A stretch of DNA of 64,000 nucleotides. Origin: Symbiodinium natans (taxonomy: Eukaryota; Sar; Dinophyceae; Suessiales; Symbiodiniaceae). Under the pieces are notes generated by a model that did no database searches, was not told where the DNA came from, and saw only the letters and a program-made list of their open reading frames with translations. The DNA lies in contig CAJNDS010000395.1 of assembly GCA_905221605.1 (NCBI GenBank), forward strand, positions 85,781 to 149,780, in the 5' to 3' direction. Of this stretch, positions 1 to 9,767 are shown one piece after another. Numbering within the stretch: position 1 is the stretch's first letter; each line of letters starts with the position of its first letter. The position numbers and the translations under genes were made by a program.

Positions 1-1771
1 GAGTACCCGCAAGCAGGTTATAAGTGCTCAAAAGTGCAGTAAGTGCAATGACACGCAGTTTCAATGTTATGAGGTAGAAAACGGCACCATGTTCTCGAGT
101 ACCCGGCTGTTTTTCAGCGCTGTAGAAATCAACGGTTGTGTTAAGTTACCTCTTGTCACTGGCAAACTGCGAGGTGTGAGCCTGTCTTGACATGCCCAGA
201 AGAAGTGCTGGTTGCTGTGCTTTTGCTCAAATGTTTATCTCTCTACTAACTCCGTCTTTTGAGGGTTTAAGCGGTTTAGAGTTGAGGAGGGTTGGCAGCT
301 TAGAGTTAAAAAGGGGTTTAGGGCCTAGGGTATGTCGGACTTCTTTCTGTCGCCGATAGCCCGGCACGCAATTGACCCCCCCCCCCCCCCCGCCCAGCTA
401 CTGATTCCAAATGCAAGGCTCACATAGACTGGAACTGACAGTGTAAACGCACTTGATCGATTCCTGCGAAAGTAGCTTTAACCTCGAGTCGAGAAGTGTT
501 ACTGTTGTTCAGATGAAGAAAAACCGCAGAAAACATAAACCTTCAAGCGTGAGGAGACAAAGAAAAGCCGGTGAAAGAAACGGAGTCTCTTTTGGCGATC
601 TTCCAAGTGCAGATTGACGACGAGGAAAATCTGACTAGCGACAAACTGCCAATGCTCTCAACTACAGCATTTCAGGCTTCAAATGCTGCAAGCTTGTTCG
701 CAACAAACACAATCTCCATATGCTGCAAGTTACAGCATTTCTGGAGTTCACAAGCTCGAAGCGCTCAAATAACAACATTTGAGATGCTGCAAATAACATT
801 TTTCATTGCAGCCATTACTTGGGCTGCTGCAAACGTGCCTGGCTAAAGACCCTCCCATCTCCAAACACACTGCTCGTATGATGGTTCGGAAAAGGGTGGA
901 GGTTTTGCCCTTCCCTCTTCTTGCAGAAACCCTGTAACTGTCAGCACTTTCGACACACATGATCTCAGTTTAACAGCAAAGAAGTGCAGAGCATAGGGAG
1001 GCGGGGGGGTTGAAGGGGGCGTACATCTCACGGCACATACATAGGCATTCAGTCCAGAACCCTTGTACAATATGCAAATGGTTATGGGCTCCATGATGTC
1101 TTGGCGCAGATTCTTGTCTGAGATTGTCCAGAACTGTAAACCCCTGAACCCTAAACCCTGAACCCTAAACCACCCTAAAACCCAAAACCCCTAAACCCCT
1201 AAAGCCCTAAACCCCCAAACCTCTAAACCCTAAACTTCCTAAACTATCTGTCTGAGCATGTCCGGGGGACATGAAGGGCGTGGTCGCCTGGCAGGGCCGG
1301 ATCAGCTCCATGGTGCTGCACATGCTGCGGAGCTGCTGGAGCAGACCTCCACAGAGGCTTCGATGATTTATATATAATCTAATATACCATAAGGTATTAC
1401 AATATGGTATACTGTAATGTAGCATAATATAATATAGTCTAACACAATATACTATGCAATATATACATATGGGCTATGTACATAATATGTATCTTGCACA
1501 TCTAAGTCTATGTATAGGGATGGGGCATCACAAATGGGCCCCCAAGTCCTTCCGAAGTATCTCGGCAAGCAGGACAGAAACTTGCCCGAGGTCTTCGAAG
1601 TACTTTGCCCGCCTTCGAGCTTTGCGATGGTCGCTTGCATGACCGCCTGTGGACAAGATACCAGATACTGCGTGTAGTCCCGATAGATCTCGAGCAGGCG
1701 TGGGACCTCACAGCTGATGCTTTAAACCCTATAAGTCTCTAGCCTCCGAAGCTTGTGGAGCTCGAGGGCTC
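1..1771. other. Host flank without a supportable gene
   Basis: Only short ORFs occur here, and none shows a recognisable domain. The stretch holds a C-tract near 377-391, degenerate CCCTAAA-type heptamers at about 1138-1240, and an AT-rich patch at about 1368-1470 with many TATA-like steps. It looks like intergenic or intronic DNA of the host. Confidence 0.5.
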
Positions 1772-2640
1772 TTAACTCAACAGCTCAGCTACAAACAACA
1801 TGCCTGCAACTCCCTGCATGGAAAACCAGCAGCCTCCAGCACTCGCTGTGCTTCGACGTCCCCCCTGCACGCAGTCGAAAAAGTCGGAAGCTTTGATGTT
1901 CAGAGGGTGCACAGTGTAGTAAAGCGCTTGGGAGTTCAGGGTTTCAGGGCAGGTGGTGAGCAGATGGCCGCTGCACTGAACAGCAAAAATCGATCTGAAT
2001 CGTGCGCAAGCCATGTCCATGTGACACGACGACTTACCAGACGAGCCTTGCTGCTTCCAGCTCCGCAGTAACCTCTGCATGCGCGGCGCGCAACTCGTCC
2101 TTGGGGATTGCGAGGGCGAAATCCAGACTGTGGCTCGCACCCGCTATGCGTTGTTGCTTTGCCACGGCTTCCCAGGTAATTACGAGCTTGGAGCATCTTC
2201 CTAGGCCAAAAAAGGAGTTGCTGCGAAACGGCCCCGTACTTCACGGAGTCCAACCCTTGGAACTCCAAGACTCTGAAGCGATCGAGCCGTCCGCTGAACA
2301 AAGCTGGCCTCGGGCGGTGAGGGCTGGTTTGGCTTGTTGGTGTGCGGGGGCCCTCCCTAAACTCCAAACCCCCCAAAGTCTGAGTCATTGGGAATAGCTT
2401 GTTATAGCTTGTTGTATGCAGCTCAGCAGCCGTGCGCGCCGAGGGCAACGTGCTCCAGCATGGCAGCTTGCAGGGCAAATGCCATGTGTGGCAGGTTCTC
2501 ATTGAACAGCACCTGCCCTCCCACCCAATCAGCTGCAAAGACGACACTTGCGGGAATGCAAACATGGACAAGCCCGGGCACCGCAGTGCCGGCCAAGGTC
2601 TCAGACAGCACGGCTGATTCCATGGCGGATGCATTAAAGC
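1772..2640 (-). CDS. Candidate host exons, unrecognised protein
   Basis: Three minus-strand stretches read like protein, but they lie in different frames, as expected for separate exons. The first (about 2430-2620) includes PGLVHVCIPASVVFAADWVG. The second (about 2038-2204) includes DFALAIPKDELRAAHAEVTA; it follows a pyrimidine-rich tract ending in AG and stops at CTG|GTAAGT, a canonical donor. The third is about 1772-1990. No family was recognised. The strand agrees with the other host genes in the window. The exon borders are inference, and the whole call could be a chance run of open frame. A transcript alignment would settle it. Confidence 0.28.
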
Positions 2641-3365
2641 AGATGCGTGAAGATCATAGAAAAGCCATGCAAGAAAAACCAAGAGCAGACTTCACAATGA
2701 CGCCAGTGACCAAGCACTTGCTGGCTTGTCGCTTGAAAGCAAAGGTAAGCATGCAGAGTTTGCTGATACTTCACACTGAGCTTCGTGAGATTGCAATGAA
2801 TCAATACCTGTCTTTGAAGCATGGTGTCCAATATGAGCTCGCACAGGCCAAGGGCTACGAGGCAAAAAGCATGCTTCAATTCGGCAAGCAGCTGAAGCGC
2901 AGAGGAAGCTAAGGAATTCTTCATCGAAAGCTTTTGGCGCAGCTGCTTTGAACCGCTTCGGTAAACCGGCGTGGAAACAACTCCCTTTGGAGGCAGGTCG
3001 GCGCCTCACACAAGACACACGTGGGGCCGACGTCTATGCTGAGGCTAAAGCACCCCAGCTTTTTCCGGCAGTGAGAAGACCATCGGCAGAGCGACGACAA
3101 AAGATGATGAGACTGCTGAGCGGCAGTCAACTGCGAGACGAGGAACTGAACATGAGAAGCCCTGTCGCCTGCCGCCGATGGTTTGGCTCATGAGCTCCGT
3201 TGAATCTGGCCACAACTCGCGGGTCACAGGTTTAAAAAACCACCCCAAACCCCCATCTAAACACCCTGAAGATGTGAAGGTGAAGAGACTTGAGGGACGG
3301 GGCCAAGGGAACGAAAGCTAGCAGGTCCAGGCCATGCTACGTAAGGCTTTTTGAGGAAAAACCGT
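2641..3365. other. Host DNA, no confident gene
   Basis: A plus-strand frame is open across 2388-2912 but shows no known domain and overlaps the better minus-strand exon candidate. Nothing else supportable was seen. Confidence 0.35.
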
Positions 3366-3700
3366 ACGATTGGGGCGGCAGGAGATCATGAGCGCACGCA
3401 GCTGCACCAGCAACGGAGATGAAACAGAGCTGGCGAGGAGGGCTCCAGGCATCAGCACACGCAGCTGCACCAGCAACGGAGAGGAAACAGAGCTGACGAG
3501 GCGGGCTCCAGGCATCAGCACACGCAGCTGCACCAGCACGGAGAGGTAACAAAGCTGGCGAGGCGGGCTCCAGGTCAGCACACGCAGCTGCACCAGCAAC
3601 GGAGAGGTAACAGAGCTGGCGAGGCGGGTTCCAGGCATCACCACCCGCACCAGCAAGGGAGATGAAACAGAGCTGGCGAGGAGGGTTCCAGGCATCAGCA
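3366..3700. repeat. 63-bp tandem repeat beside the insertion
   Basis: About five imperfect copies of a 63-bp unit containing CAGCTGCACCAGCAACGGAG and CAGAGCTGGCGAGG. Because the period is a multiple of three, it gives a 21-residue repeat in several frames on the minus strand. Those open frames are best read as repeat artefacts. A C-rich tract (about 3704-3722) follows, then the left end of the element. Confidence 0.8.
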
Positions 3701-3740
3701 CATCCCCCACCCCCCCCCCCCACCCGCAGGAAAGTCCCGT

Positions 3741-3745
3741 ATATG
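3741..3745. repeat. Target-site duplication, left copy (ATATG)
   Basis: ATATG lies directly outside the left terminal inverted repeat and recurs directly outside the right one (24522-24526). A T next to both copies would also allow a 6-bp reading, TATATG. A 5-6 bp duplication fits insertion by an rve-family integrase. Confidence 0.8.
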
Positions 3746-4487
3746 AGCTAGACTCCTTGACGCCCTAGTTCAACACCCGTCCTCCCAAATATCCCGCCAA
3801 AAAAATTAATTCATATTATAAGCTCATAATATGAACTAATCCGCCTCAATCATTTTCATTTTATCCATATGCTTATTCGTTTTCTTATGTTTCGCAAGAT
3901 TACATTTCCGAACCTCGCAATCACAAACATCACAGCGAACCACCAAAGAATTATACAATCTTTTTTCATCCCTGTGCTTCTCACGATATTCTTTATTCCG
4001 TAAAGCAATCTCCTCCTTGTTCCTCTCACGGTAATTTGACTTCCATTCATCAACCTTTGCCTTGTTCATTGTCCTATAATCTCGCATATATTCTATACAC
4101 CGCCTACAAGACATATAACCCTCGTCAAAATGTTCAATGTTCCTATAACGCTTACACGTAGAACAAAATTTCCTTCCCTCTTCAATCTGCTCCATTCTCC
4201 TAATAATACAAAGACACTTTCTCTTTAAACTAAAATCAGAAATTGAACTATACATTTCAATTATCCTATACCCCAAACATCCAAAAGCCCCAACCAAACA
4301 ATCTTACCCAATTATCCTATACCCTCAACTTCCAAAAGCCCCAACCAAAAACCCTTACCAATTCTCCTATCAACCCCAAACCCCCAATACCAAAGCCCCT
4401 AACCCAAAATCTTACCCAAACCCCACCCAAGCGAACTCGGGCGTGAACCTTATTTAATTTTCATAATTTAAATATTATGAAAACTAA
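3746..4487. repeat. Left terminal inverted repeat (742 bp)
   Basis: The arm matches the reverse complement of 23743-24521. The outer about 650 bp look identical by eye. The inner part diverges and is 37 bp shorter than the right arm, within a C/A-rich repetitive tract (about 4260-4440) built on CCAAAAGCCCCAACC-like units. The arm contains one whole zinc-finger gene. Confidence 0.92.
3836..4255 (-). CDS. TIR-encoded double zinc-finger protein (left copy)
   Basis: The protein is 139 aa from the first ATG (MYSSIS). A second candidate start at 4195 (MEQIEEG) gives 119 aa. The frame stays open upstream only to a TTG at 4297, within the TIR repeat tract, so I do not use that start. The first finger is CSTC followed by CRRC, spaced around an F-D-E-G turn. 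A basic, charged linker follows, and then a second finger with C-x2-C and two histidines (RCDVCDCEV, then AKHKKTNKH). Two-finger proteins of this kind bind nucleic acid in many viruses, but no specific function is known here. The copy in the right arm (24012-24431) is identical in protein. Because it lies in the TIR, it could act in end recognition or regulation; that is inference. Confidence 0.75.
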   Translation of the reverse strand: MYSSISDFSLKRKCLCIIRRMEQIEEGRKFCSTCKRYRNIEHFDEGYMSCRRCIEYMRDYRTMNKAKVDEWKSNYRERNKEEIALRNKEYREKHRDEKRLYNSLVVRCDVCDCEVRKCNLAKHKKTNKHMDKMKMIEAD

Positions 4488-4907
4488 CTAATACATTCTA
4501 TATCTATCTGGTAAGCCACGTAAAATTCTTTCTCGTAGCTTGTCCTTGTCGTTTCTGATATCTTCTGGAAGCTTTTGTAAAAACTCTTCATCTTCTGATA
4601 ATAACTTTATCGCTCTCTCACGGCTTTTTATTATCATTTCTACGGCAAGGTAATGATTAGGTTTCAACACGTGTTCGTCATAAATTTCGGGTCTTATTCT
4701 AACGCCACAGGCTTCACAGTAGATTGTTCCGTTTGGTGAATACTTCTCACGCTTTTTACGGTTAATTTCTTCTCTGTATTTGTCACGATACACACTAGCA
4801 TTTTCCCTTGCCCTTTCACGGCAGTTAATACAGGTTTTAAAGCCTTCAAATAAATCTTTATCACACAGCTTCTTGCATCTTTTACATTTTTGCTTGTTCT
4901 CTTCCAT
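4488..4907 (-). CDS. Two-finger zinc protein, paralogue of the TIR gene
   Basis: The protein is 139 aa and starts MEENKQKCKRCKK. The first finger is CKRC followed by CINC with the motif DLFEGFKTC. A charged linker (REEINRKKREKYS) follows, then a second finger CEAC with two distal histidines (DEHVLKPNH). The layout matches the TIR gene next to it, so the two are diverged paralogues. The C-terminal third (about residues 95-139) is a charged helical extension the TIR protein lacks. The stop codon falls at the inner border of the TIR. The exact role is unknown; nucleic-acid binding is the reasonable guess. Confidence 0.75.
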   Translation of the reverse strand: MEENKQKCKRCKKLCDKDLFEGFKTCINCRERARENASVYRDKYREEINRKKREKYSPNGTIYCEACGVRIRPEIYDEHVLKPNHYLAVEMIIKSRERAIKLLSEDEEFLQKLPEDIRNDKDKLRERILRGLPDRYRMY

Positions 4908-4962
4908 TCTTAATATTATATGTCGCCTTCTCTTTAAGCCACTTCGCCTAAACCCCTACAAA

Positions 4963-5160
4963 GCAACCGCAAAGCCCCGACAGTTCAACCGCAAAGCCCC
5001 CGCAGTGCAACCGCAAAGCCCCCGCAGTGCAACCGCAAAGCCCCCGCAGTGCAACCGCAAAGCCCCCGCAGTGCAACCGCAAAGCCCCCGCAGTGCAACC
5101 GCAAAGCCCCCGCAGTGCAACCGCAAAGCCCCCGCAGTGCAACCGCAAAGCCCCCTATTG
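4963..5160. repeat. 22-bp tandem array 1 (nine units)
   Basis: Nine head-to-tail units of 22 bp, GCAACCGCAAAGCCCCCGCA plus GT. The first two units are slightly diverged and the last runs into the next array. Since 22 is not a multiple of three, the open frames across it are artefacts. It begins the non-coding 4908-5468 gap. Confidence 0.95.
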
Positions 5161-5217
5161 AAATGAGCCAATACCCCTATTGAAATGAGCCAATACCCCT
5201 ATTGAAATGAGCCAATA
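5152..5217. repeat. 22-bp tandem array 2 (three units)
   Basis: Three identical 22-bp units read CCCCTATTGAAATGAGCCAA plus TA. Each contains the dyad TATTG...CAATA. The sequence is unrelated to array 1, yet the period is the same and it follows on without a gap. Confidence 0.95.
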
Positions 5218-5228
5218 CCCCTACTTGA

Positions 5229-5426
5229 TGTAGCCCTTACATCAAATCGGTGTAGACCCTACACTAAATCGGTGTAGACCCTACACTAAATCGGTGTAGA
5301 CCCTACACTAAATCGGTGTAGACCCTACACTAAATCGGTGTAGACCCTACACTAAATCGGTGTAGACCCTACACTAAATCGGTGTAGACCCTACACTAAA
5401 TCGGTGTAGCCCTTACATCAACCTCA
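5229..5426. repeat. 22-bp tandem array 3 (nine units)
   Basis: Nine 22-bp units. The seven inner ones read TGTAGACCCTACACTAAATC plus GG, with the dyad GTGTAG-ACC-CTACAC. The first and last are a variant with the dyad GATGTA-GCCCT-TACATC, so symmetry is kept although the bases differ. This suggests binding sites for a dimeric protein or a hairpin-forming origin-like region. Confidence 0.95.
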
Positions 5427-5468
5427 CATCCAAAATAATTGTTATAATATTTACTATAACAATTATTT

Positions 5469-5717
5469 TCATTCCTCAACCTTATTCGGCTTAATAACAG
5501 CCATATTCTCCATACTATACTTTTGATTAGGAAGCATTTTAACCTGCCCTCCCTTCGCTTCCTTAATCCTTTGCTTGCTTAACCTTTTCCTCTCTCTTAG
5601 CGCGGTTGCATAATCAGGGTCTTGCATTCTCAGCTTATAATATAACCTCTGATACAGCGCCATTTGCTCCCTAACCTCGTCCAGTGTCAAATCCTCGGGC
5701 TTCTTCATTGCAGTCAT
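5469..5717 (-). CDS. Small charged hypothetical protein (82 aa)
   Basis: No family recognised. The start is MTAMKKPEDL; an internal Met four residues in (MKKPEDL) is an equally good start. Residues 8-60 look helical, with a basic stretch RERKRLSKQRIKEAKG. The upstream region carries CTATATATAG 11 bp before the start, a palindromic TATA-like box shared with the divergent large replication gene. Adjacent on the other side are the 22-bp arrays. It could be an early DNA-binding or regulatory protein, but this is only context. Confidence 0.55.
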   Translation of the reverse strand: MTAMKKPEDLTLDEVREQMALYQRLYYKLRMQDPDYATALRERKRLSKQRIKEAKGGQVKMLPNQKYSMENMAVIKPNKVEE

Positions 5718-5727
5718 TTTATGCTTA

Positions 5728-5737
5728 CTATATATAG
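5728..5737. promoter_or_regulatory. Divergent TATA-like box
   Basis: The palindrome CTATATATAG sits between the 82-aa gene (minus) and the replication gene (plus) and could serve both. It resembles the AAGATATATARG boxes upstream of other element genes. Confidence 0.4.
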
Positions 5738-5850
5738 GCGTTTTGTCTTTAAGTCATTTAACAAAGACCAGCAAACTAAAATCAAAGCAGGAGACTAAGG
5801 AGAAACTATTTAAAGAAAAAAAAACAATATATTTTAATCTAGATTACATT

Positions 5851-8800
5851 ATGACTAGAAAGGCTATACGTGACAATATTAAACACCTAAATAACAAGAG
5901 ACAGCGATTAATAGAAACAAAAGCACCTAAAAACGTTATTACCAAAGTTAATCAAATAGTTGATTTATACGAGAACCGCCAACTTTCAATTTTCAAAACA
6001 GCCGAAAAACTCATCAACGAAATGACCACAGGAACTCAAAAAGAAAAAACAAGAGGCATTAAAAAAGCAGAAAAAGCCATAGAAAAGTTTGAATCAAAAG
6101 CCCCGTTATCGGAACGAATGAACAAAACAGCCGAAAAAGCTAGGGAAGGAAAGCAGATAAAAGTTTTAAGGCGCATTTTCGGGAAACAACCTTTGAGAAA
6201 TGTTGTATCCAAAACAAAAGAGCTTTTCAAAAATCGCAAAACGTATTCCATTAAATATATGCTTCTTTCAACGCAGAACCGCTCGGGAAAAAAACGAGCT
6301 TTTGAAGTCAATGGCAGAAATTATTATCCGCTACTTAATCCAGCACAGAGAGAAGCGCAAGTAAAAGCAAACGACTTTATAGAGACCGTCATAAAACGGA
6401 GAATAACAAAAGAATATGATAAATTCCTTTTTAAGCGCCTTATGTTAATATTAAGAACTGACCCAGAATTTAATGATATGGCGAAGGGTGATATGTATCA
6501 ATACATAAATGCAATAAGAATTGAAAGTGCCAACGTCGCAGAAGGCGAAGCTCAACCGCCAGAAAATCAAAACTTACGAGATGCTACAAACATATCCATA
6601 TATAACAAATATATAGAAACTGAGATTGACCCCAGCTACTCAACAATAAAAGAAGCACTCGCAAAAAAGCACTATACCGAAAACGAATGTTGGATAAATT
6701 CTCTTCTAGACCATTACCCCGACCTTATGAGACACAAGAGGGGCTCCCTTTCCAAAACCTTAACCCGACAACATATGCTAGAACTTCTAAACACAACAGA
6801 AGAAGAGTTTAAAAACAAAGGTGCAACCACGACACAAATGGAAAACGTCTTCAAGACATTTAACATAACGGCGCGTCTTTTTGACTTTAACGGGAAGCTT
6901 ATTTATTCCTTTGACCCACCCGACTACCATAAACACACGAAAGGCTTCTTCGGGCTCATCAAGAACAACCACGTCTACACCATAAACAGAGACCTGAAAA
7001 GCATCAAAAAAACAATGAATGAGAACACCCAAAACAACTTCAATCTGAAAATCAGTAGCAATTATTTTATAAGCGACAGAGAAGAGCCCCCTGAATGCCA
7101 TATGATAGAGACAGCAAACGACCTTTTGAAATACACAGAAAAAGCAGAATATACATTAGTTCATAAAGATAATGACCTCGTAAAACTCTTCCACGAACTA
7201 AAAATGGCAGGTTACGAGCCCTTCATCAAATATCAAGCGGGAACGATGACAGAACTGAAAGTAAATTGGAAGATAAAAAGCAAAAAGCAAGAAATCACCT
7301 ACACAATCAAGCTACAAAACTTATCAACGCACAGTATAGACGAAGACGTATCAGTAGAAAACGAAAATCTTTTCAACGATATGAATCGGGAAATGTTTAA
7401 CTTCAACAAGAAAATCTTCAACGATGCCCACAAGTCATATTATAGCCAGACCGACATAGATATTTTAGACGAAGCCCGAACCATAGTGCCAAGCGGATAT
7501 TTCAAAAACAACTCCACAAACGAGACCGTAGAAATTGACAGAACAAAAGCTTTCACGAAAGCCTTTTCCAAAATTACACACATACCTGTCTTTACCGAGT
7601 TTGACATATGGAAGCCTTACCAAAATGAAGAATTACAAGAGTTGAACCTATACCTAGTGGAAGCATCAAAGGGCAACCTTTTTTTCAACAAAAAGTTCAA
7701 CCTCGTATATGGAATGTTTCTTAAACGCCTTGAAGAAAAAACTGTAAAAATACACTACCACAAGCAACCCTCGCACATTCACGAAGTGGATTACGAAAAT
7801 ATCGTTACCGAGCTCTGGAACACCAAAATAAGCGACAAGCCCAAGCAAGACGCCAAAATCAAAAAGACAATAGCCAATGTAAATTTCGGATTATTGGAAA
7901 AATCCACCAATAAAAAGCAAAAGTCAATATCCTTCAACAGTCTAGAAGAGGCGCTATATTACAGAAACATTTATGAGGGTAGGGTGTTTGTCATTGAAGA
8001 AGGCGAATTGACAGACGACGAAGACGGAACTCTTTTCACAAAATATACTGATAAATATTATATACTGAACGTCTCAAAACAAAGAACCCTAACCAATGGC
8101 TTTCGTTATATCAAAGAACTTCTTCTTCAAAATCACAATTATGATATGTATAACACCTACAACACCTTAACAAAACACAACATAGAAATATTCAGTGTAA
8201 AGTCAGACGCCTTCGTCATCAATAAAAATCACCTGACAAAAGCCAAGAAGCTCATTGCCTTCAACAACCAAGTCGGAGGATGGAGAGCTGAAACCGACAA
8301 GGAAATCAACTTTCCGACTGAACCTTACAAATACAGATTAAACATAAAACACGACATACCAATCTTTAACAACAACCGCCTAAACATAGCCGACGAATGG
8401 AACACCGAAGCTATCTGTCACCAAATCATAGAAAACAACCCCTGTATGATACGCGCTAAATACGCTGGCTCTGGAAAATCTTATATCTGCGAACACTTCC
8501 AAAAGCTAAATTACAACGTTCTTTTCGTTGTTCCTAACAACCGCCAAATACAAGAAATCAAATGCGAAGCCGTTACCCTAAACAGATTTTTCAGTATTCC
8601 GGTTCATAAGGGCGACGAACTTCCCTATTACGACCATTCTGAATATAGTGTTATTGTTTTCGACGAGGTTTATATGGCAAACGCCTACATCCTAAACAAG
8701 ATAAGGGAATTCACCATCAGATACAAAAAAGAAAAAATTATTATCGGAACAGGTGATACATTGCAACTCCCACCAATAAATGACTTATCCAACACACAGC

Positions 8801-9744
8801 CATATGATACTTATGCCGACAACTGTATAAATATTATTTTTAATAATGACATCTTTCTAGAAATATGTAAGAGGGTAGGAGAGAAGGACAGAGAAACAAT
8901 GAACCGTCTTTACAACGACTTCTGGCTAAATAAACTGCCTATTGAAACCATAGCGCACAAATACTTCCAATTCACCAACAGCACCCTAACGAGCCCTAAC
9001 AACATAGCCTACACCAATGCCCGATGCGATGCAGTAGCTAAGGATGTTAGGCAGAAGCTAGGCAAGACGTCGCGAAGCTCGCGAGCCTCTGGCGAGGCGT
9101 CCAAATACGAAGTAGGCGAGATAATGATATGCCGTAAGTATCTACAAAAGGAAGGAATGAAATTTAACGTTAATATCAGGTATAAAATCCTTCACCATAT
9201 AGACGACAAATACGTAATCCAAGACATAAAGGAAAAAACGAAACACCTAGTGGAAGAAAAGATTTTAAACAATCATTTCAGATATGGTTATTGTGCCACC
9301 TGTCATTCTTGTCAAGGGGCTTCAATAGGAGACAGAATAACAATACACGAATGGAACATAAAGCTAATAACGCGACAGTGGCTTTGGACTGCAATTACGA
9401 GGTGTAGAGATTTTAAGCAAGTGTATTTTTACCTAGACGACGGGCAACTCGCAGAAATTAAACAAAACTTTTTGACAAACTACTTAAAAAACAAGGTGGA
9501 AGGATACAAACAGCAGGACAAAAAAGCAGGAAGAGATATAAAATCAAAGTCCTACATTACTACCGAATGGTGTTTTGAAAGATTATGCGGAAACTGCCAG
9601 AAATGCGGTAAGCAGTTTGACATTGACGTCAATTCTGGTTGTATATCTACGGATTTCACGGCACAGCGGAAAGACAACGAGATGAGCCACACGACCGACA
9701 ATTGTATAGCCTACTGCACTTATTGCAATTGCAGTTCTTGTTAA
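5851..9744 (+). CDS. Replication fusion protein: OTU-like, PolB palm, SF1 helicase, HNH-like finger
   Basis: The protein is 1298 aa from the first ATG (MTRKAIRD). The frame opens at a TTG at 5743, but no ATG lies before 5851. The N-terminal about 250 residues are basic and helical. Residues 278-380 resemble an OTU cysteine protease: NECWINSL with Cys280, and NNHVYTI with His374. A family B DNA polymerase palm follows. Motif A is DRTKAF (Asp563). Motif B is K672-x3-N676-V-N-F-G680, matching Kx3NSxYG. Motif C is VKSDAF (Asp786), and a VGGWRAE segment follows it. No proofreading exonuclease motif was seen. The SF1 helicase has Walker A AGSGKS (Lys876), Walker B FDE (Asp938), GTGDT (966-970), CHSCQGAS, and WTAITRC (Arg1184). 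The C-terminus (about 1245-1298) is a cysteine-rich HNH-like finger with TAQRKDN. The role is replication of the element DNA. The helicase and polymerase calls are firm; the OTU and HNH calls rest on motifs only. Confidence 0.85.
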   Translation: MTRKAIRDNIKHLNNKRQRLIETKAPKNVITKVNQIVDLYENRQLSIFKTAEKLINEMTTGTQKEKTRGIKKAEKAIEKFESKAPLSERMNKTAEKAREGKQIKVLRRIFGKQPLRNVVSKTKELFKNRKTYSIKYMLLSTQNRSGKKRAFEVNGRNYYPLLNPAQREAQVKANDFIETVIKRRITKEYDKFLFKRLMLILRTDPEFNDMAKGDMYQYINAIRIESANVAEGEAQPPENQNLRDATNISIYNKYIETEIDPSYSTIKEALAKKHYTENECWINSLLDHYPDLMRHKRGSLSKTLTRQHMLELLNTTEEEFKNKGATTTQMENVFKTFNITARLFDFNGKLIYSFDPPDYHKHTKGFFGLIKNNHVYTINRDLKSIKKTMNENTQNNFNLKISSNYFISDREEPPECHMIETANDLLKYTEKAEYTLVHKDNDLVKLFHELKMAGYEPFIKYQAGTMTELKVNWKIKSKKQEITYTIKLQNLSTHSIDEDVSVENENLFNDMNREMFNFNKKIFNDAHKSYYSQTDIDILDEARTIVPSGYFKNNSTNETVEIDRTKAFTKAFSKITHIPVFTEFDIWKPYQNEELQELNLYLVEASKGNLFFNKKFNLVYGMFLKRLEEKTVKIHYHKQPSHIHEVDYENIVTELWNTKISDKPKQDAKIKKTIANVNFGLLEKSTNKKQKSISFNSLEEALYYRNIYEGRVFVIEEGELTDDEDGTLFTKYTDKYYILNVSKQRTLTNGFRYIKELLLQNHNYDMYNTYNTLTKHNIEIFSVKSDAFVINKNHLTKAKKLIAFNNQVGGWRAETDKEINFPTEPYKYRLNIKHDIPIFNNNRLNIADEWNTEAICHQIIENNPCMIRAKYAGSGKSYICEHFQKLNYNVLFVVPNNRQIQEIKCEAVTLNRFFSIPVHKGDELPYYDHSEYSVIVFDEVYMANAYILNKIREFTIRYKKEKIIIGTGDTLQLPPINDLSNTQPYDTYADNCINIIFNNDIFLEICKRVGEKDRETMNRLYNDFWLNKLPIETIAHKYFQFTNSTLTSPNNIAYTNARCDAVAKDVRQKLGKTSRSSRASGEASKYEVGEIMICRKYLQKEGMKFNVNIRYKILHHIDDKYVIQDIKEKTKHLVEEKILNNHFRYGYCATCHSCQGASIGDRITIHEWNIKLITRQWLWTAITRCRDFKQVYFYLDDGQLAEIKQNFLTNYLKNKVEGYKQQDKKAGRDIKSKSYITTEWCFERLCGNCQKCGKQFDIDVNSGCISTDFTAQRKDNEMSHTTDNCIAYCTYCNCSSC

Positions 9745-9767
9745 AAAATAATTTCTTGCTTATTTTA

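Noticed and set aside
3318-3723. Minus-strand frames of about 130 codons
   Set aside because: They are produced by the 63-bp tandem repeat, and the protein would be only that repeat.
4780-5171. Open frames of 66-128 codons on both strands across the 22-bp arrays
   Set aside because: They translate the repeats in all frames (22 is not a multiple of 3) and carry no independent sequence.
4963-5426. Possible CRISPR array
   Set aside because: The units are head-to-tail without unique spacers, and the context is eukaryotic.
5743-5850. N-terminal extension of the replication protein
   Set aside because: It would start at TTG, and the first ATG in frame is 5851.
9639-9767. N-terminal extension of the integrase inside the replication gene
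   Set aside because: The leader does not look like protein and starts within the upstream gene; the family-like start is MSKQEII at 9768.
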